Of a DNA stretch of 64,000 bases, positions 63,094 through 64,000 are shown piece by piece (the first letter of the stretch is position 1; every line of letters begins with the position of its first letter). The stretch is from Nitrospira sp. (GTDB taxonomy: Bacteria > Nitrospirota > Nitrospiria > Nitrospirales > Nitrospiraceae): NCBI GenBank assembly GCA_030123625.1, contig CP126121.1:970179-1034178 (forward strand). Direction: 5' to 3'. Made by a program: the position numbers and the translations under genes. A model generated the notes under the pieces. It had not been told where the DNA came from. It saw only the letters and a list, made by a program, of their open reading frames with translations, and made no database searches.

Positions 63094-63921
63094 TCACTGC
63101 CCTTTCTTGAGTTTTCTGATCAGGACAAATTGAAATCCCAAGGCCAATGCAGCGGCTACCGCCGCGTACATATAGCTGGAATAGTCCGGCGGTGCATCGG
63201 CTCGGAAATACCACCAGGAAGAGACGGCTTTTTGAGATCCCTTTTCGACCAGCTCACCCGCCGCATCCTTTCGTCCGTCCCATACCGCAAAGGCGATACT
63301 GATGAATTGCCCCGGCGTCATTTGAACATCTTCTTCCGGATGGTCGGTCGAGAGATTCCGGGAAAAGACCACTTTCCAGGTCCCGTTGGAATAGGCGCCC
63401 TTTGCATTCACATCTTGGTGCGATTGGGGCTTCAATGTGCCGAAGCCCTTTGCATTCATATCGACGGCCTTACCCGCCTTATTTTTCCAGAACCAAATAT
63501 TAACCGGCCCGCCTTCGACCTGCAGCATCGGTTGTCCATGGGCAAAATGGGCCTTCTTGTCCCCGACCATGAATTCGAGCGCCGCGCCATCGTCCGGATC
63601 CTGAGTAGGATCGGCATATTCCAGAAGAAAAGCCACCTGTTTCCCGTCGTGCAACGCACGGACGGCTACATCCTTGACGGTGACTTCCTGGATGCGGTTC
63701 GGCCAATGGACCTGTGGGGACATTGGAAACGACGCCGGGGATGCACTGCTCCAGGCCGCAGCATTCGGATCGTCGAGGGGTAACCCCCCGGTCACAAGCG
63801 AAGCCCGAACCGCCACGCTTTCTTGTGCGAATGTGAGTGATGCGCCACCGATGATCAGACTTGCGATCACCGCCGACCCACCGCGCAGAATCTGCTTTAT
63901 CATTTGACTCGCCGGTTTCAT
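63094..63921 (-). CDS. NxrC-like heme-binding gamma subunit
   Basis: A 275-residue protein with an N-terminal signal peptide (QILRGGSAVIASLIIGGASL) and a C-terminal membrane anchor (SSYMYAAVAAALALGFQFVL). The periplasmic domain matches the ethylbenzene-dehydrogenase/DMSO-reductase-type heme b gamma subunits: NRIQEVTVKDVAVRALHDGK, QVAFLLEYADPTQDPDDGAA, GTWKVVFSRNLSTD, FISIAFAVWDGRKDAAGE. Such proteins are the proposed gamma subunits of Nitrospira nitrite oxidoreductase. I start at ATG 63921, with AGGGAG upstream. No NxrA or NxrB gene lies in the window. Confidence 0.8.
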   Translation of the reverse strand: MKPASQMIKQILRGGSAVIASLIIGGASLTFAQESVAVRASLVTGGLPLDDPNAAAWSSASPASFPMSPQVHWPNRIQEVTVKDVAVRALHDGKQVAFLLEYADPTQDPDDGAALEFMVGDKKAHFAHGQPMLQVEGGPVNIWFWKNKAGKAVDMNAKGFGTLKPQSHQDVNAKGAYSNGTWKVVFSRNLSTDHPEEDVQMTPGQFISIAFAVWDGRKDAAGELVEKGSQKAVSSWWYFRADAPPDYSSYMYAAVAAALALGFQFVLIRKLKKGQ

Positions 63922-64000
63922 GCTGGCCTCGTTCTCCCTACACAACTACATCCCGCGCTGTCCCTCTCCCCTACTCCCATGTTCGTGGAGATTGATGGGC

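Overview
The window looks like a chromosomal segment of a Nitrospira-type bacterium (phylum Nitrospirota). The best taxonomic signals are at the right edge: a secreted protein that resembles the membrane-anchored heme-binding gamma subunit of nitrite oxidoreductase (NxrC family), followed directly by a diheme c-type cytochrome lipoprotein. Assignment to Nitrospira is an inference from gene content; no rRNA gene is present.

Layout. (1) About 0-10.6 kb, minus strand: one tightly packed catabolic operon. It starts with a half-size 4-hydroxyphenylpyruvate dioxygenase-like protein, homogentisate dioxygenase and a fumarylacetoacetate hydrolase (tyrosine to fumarate plus acetoacetate). A phosphoribosyltransferase-like gene follows, then a branched-chain 2-oxoacid dehydrogenase (E1 alpha, E1 beta, E2), a thiolase, a 3-hydroxyacyl-CoA dehydrogenase and an acyl-CoA mutase large subunit whose substrate residues match isobutyryl-CoA mutase. 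(2) About 10.8-24.2 kb, plus strand and divergent: a heme-oxygenase-fold diiron protein, acyl-CoA ligase, thiolase, hydroxyacyl-CoA dehydrogenase, enoyl-CoA hydratase, a patatin-like lipase, two long acyl-CoA dehydrogenases, and an HTH regulator coupled to tryptophanase. The two blocks form a 24-kb island for using lipids, valine, tyrosine and tryptophan. (3) About 24.2-30 kb: a loose accessory stretch with HepT/MntA, a VapC with a decapitated VapB, a DUF4258/YgiT pair, a quinone oxidoreductase, an unlisted 29-residue membrane peptide with its own terminator, and more than 1 kb without a recognisable gene.

(4) About 30.1-51.5 kb, minus strand: a nearly complete extracellular contractile injection system (eCIS, Afp/PVC-like). 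In transcription order it has an AAA+ ATPase, a DUF4255 protein, two sheaths, a tube, a small zinc-motif protein, a DUF6760-like small ORF without a normal start codon, a second tube, a Pro/Ser-rich protein, a LysM adaptor, a spike split into gpD-like and gpV-like halves, a PAAR-like tip, gp25, two baseplate J proteins, a tail P2 I-like protein, a fibre, a fibre-tail paralogue, a small coiled coil, and a 716-residue DUF4157 (eCIS core) protein that is the likely cargo or loader. No classical tape-measure protein is obvious. (5) About 51.5-58.6 kb: small and secreted proteins, VapBC, a TacAT-type GNAT/DUF1778 pair with inverted-repeat operators, an unknown 358-residue protein, a ParE remnant, and a decayed integrated element (excisionase-like gene, frameshifted HTH gene, integrase lacking its catalytic domain) ending inside a tRNA-Thr gene.

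(6) About 58.6-64 kb: a lipoprotein with a caspase-like domain that lacks both catalytic residues, a UbiA prenyltransferase whose stop codon lies in the terminal inverted repeat of a 442-bp MITE-like element, and the cytochrome/NxrC-like pair.

How it fits together: the acyl-CoA enzymes close a full path from valine or fatty acids to acetyl-CoA (branched-chain dehydrogenase, isobutyryl/butyryl-CoA mutase, acyl-CoA dehydrogenase, hydratase, hydroxyacyl-CoA dehydrogenase, thiolase). The eCIS is the most striking system in the window.
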